Shown piece after piece: positions 11,704 to 12,220 of a stretch of 12,220 bases of DNA. The translations under genes were made by a program, and so were the position numbers. Source of the stretch: BS750m-G62 sp964577175 (GTDB lineage: Bacteria; Planctomycetota; Phycisphaerae; FEN-1346); NCBI GenBank assembly GCA_964577175.1, contig CAZNYC010000123.1:1-12220 (forward strand). The letters run 5' to 3'. How positions within the stretch are numbered: the stretch's first letter is position 1; every line of letters begins with the position of its first letter. A model generated the notes under the pieces. It made no database searches and was not told the DNA's origin. It worked only from the letters and a program-made list of their open reading frames with translations.

Positions 11704-12220
11704 ATGAGCGACACGAAGCGAATCTACATCGCGGGGCCGATGACCGGCCGCGAGGACCTGAACTTCCCCGCCTTCCACGCTGCCGCCGAGCGGTTCGTCG
11801 AGGCCGGCTGGCGGGTGGCGAACCCCGCGGAAAACTTCGGCGGCCGGACGGACCTGCCGCGGGAGGTTTATCTGCGGGCCGACGTGGCGATGCTCGCCCG
11901 GTGCGACGCCATCGCGCTCTTGCCCGGCTGGCAGGCGTCGCGCGGGGCCACACTGGAGGCGGTCCTCGCCGCCGAACTCGGCCTCCGCTTCTTCGACGCC
12001 GACACCGGTGCGGAGATGGACGCGCCGCCCCGCGTCGCCTGGACCGTCGAGGAGGGCGGGGAGTCGGTCCTCGACGTGGCCAAGCGCATCACCGCCGGCG
12101 CCCGCCACAGCGATTACGGACCGCCGAGCGAGGACTTCGCCCGCACGGCCGCGCTCTGGACGGCCATCCTCGAGCGCCGCCTCCGCGACGGCGAGGCCGT
12201 CACGGCGATGGACGTGCCGC
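11704..12220 (+). CDS. DUF4406-DUF6378 protein (nucleoside deoxyribosyltransferase-like), 3' truncated by window
   Basis: 172 codons are visible from ATG 11704, 2 nt after the resolvase stop, with GAGGAG (11687-11692) 11 nt upstream. The N-terminal domain (about 4-100) begins IYIAGPMTGREDLNFPAF and contains LARCDAIALLPGW and SRGATLEAVLAAELGL. These are the marks of DUF4406, a relative of nucleoside 2-deoxyribosyltransferases. A second domain starts near residue 125 (VLDVAKRITAGARHSDYGPP, then FARTAALW) and matches the start of DUF6378. Both families are frequent in phages and are thought to act in nucleotide metabolism, but the reaction is not established. The gene is incomplete only because the window ends. 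Confidence 0.88.
   Translation, partial: MSDTKRIYIAGPMTGREDLNFPAFHAAAERFVEAGWRVANPAENFGGRTDLPREVYLRADVAMLARCDAIALLPGWQASRGATLEAVLAAELGLRFFDADTGAEMDAPPRVAWTVEEGGESVLDVAKRITAGARHSDYGPPSEDFARTAALWTAILERRLRDGEAVTAMDVP

Noticed and set aside
1..12220. CRISPR array or other regular short repeats
   Set aside because: I looked for regularly spaced repeats on both strands and found only the isolated pairs listed.

Overview
The window looks like a GC-rich bacterial chromosome or prophage-type region. The gene families suggest a Planctomycetota-like host: a DUF2924 / serine recombinase / HTH cassette, a small sigma factor heading a phage-style module, and several hypothetical proteins of a kind I associate with planctomycete genomes. 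This assignment is an inference; there is no rRNA or other marker gene to confirm it.

Layout. (1) 1-90: the 3' end of a tRNA-Asn gene followed by a rho-independent terminator. (2) 91-724: no protein gene. The stretch holds a short direct repeat and a well-formed non-autonomous transposon (MITE) of 293 bp, with 23-bp perfect terminal inverted repeats and an 8-bp target duplication AATTAAAT. (3) 725-3739, minus strand: a tightly packed three-gene operon of visibly lower GC than its surroundings. In transcription order it encodes a divergent archaeal-type methionine adenosyltransferase (MAT), a radical SAM enzyme with extra C-terminal cysteines, and a protein with two membrane segments and a cytosolic PLD-like domain lacking the HKD catalytic motif. 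The first two genes share a TAATG stop/start and the second and third overlap by 17 nt. This is the best candidate for an undescribed system: an enzyme that could make SAM or a SAM-like molecule, an enzyme that uses SAM for radical chemistry, and a membrane-anchored possible sensor or effector.

(4) 4033-6912, plus strand: a recombinase operon of a small basic protein, a DUF2924 protein, a large serine recombinase and a ParB-like HTH protein, all overlapping or closely spaced. The first ribosome binding site lies in the 3' arm of a long nested inverted repeat. (5) 7035-8533: a promoter-like sequence and a 478-aa protein of unknown function with a C-terminal winged-helix-like segment. (6) 8606-12220, plus strand: a phage-like replication/recombination module. 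It runs: a 112-aa hypothetical protein, a terminator, a sigma-70-like factor, a 44-aa protein, a Sak4-like ATPase, a DUF669 probable ssDNA-binding protein, a RusA-type Holliday junction resolvase, and a DUF4406-DUF6378 protein that runs off the window end.

A recurring feature is translational control by structure. The ribosome binding sites at 4084-4089, 8644-8650 and 9147-9152 each sit in the 3' arm of an inverted repeat that would hide them in a long transcript. In the recombinase operon this could prevent recombinase synthesis from read-through transcripts, as is known for some insertion sequences.
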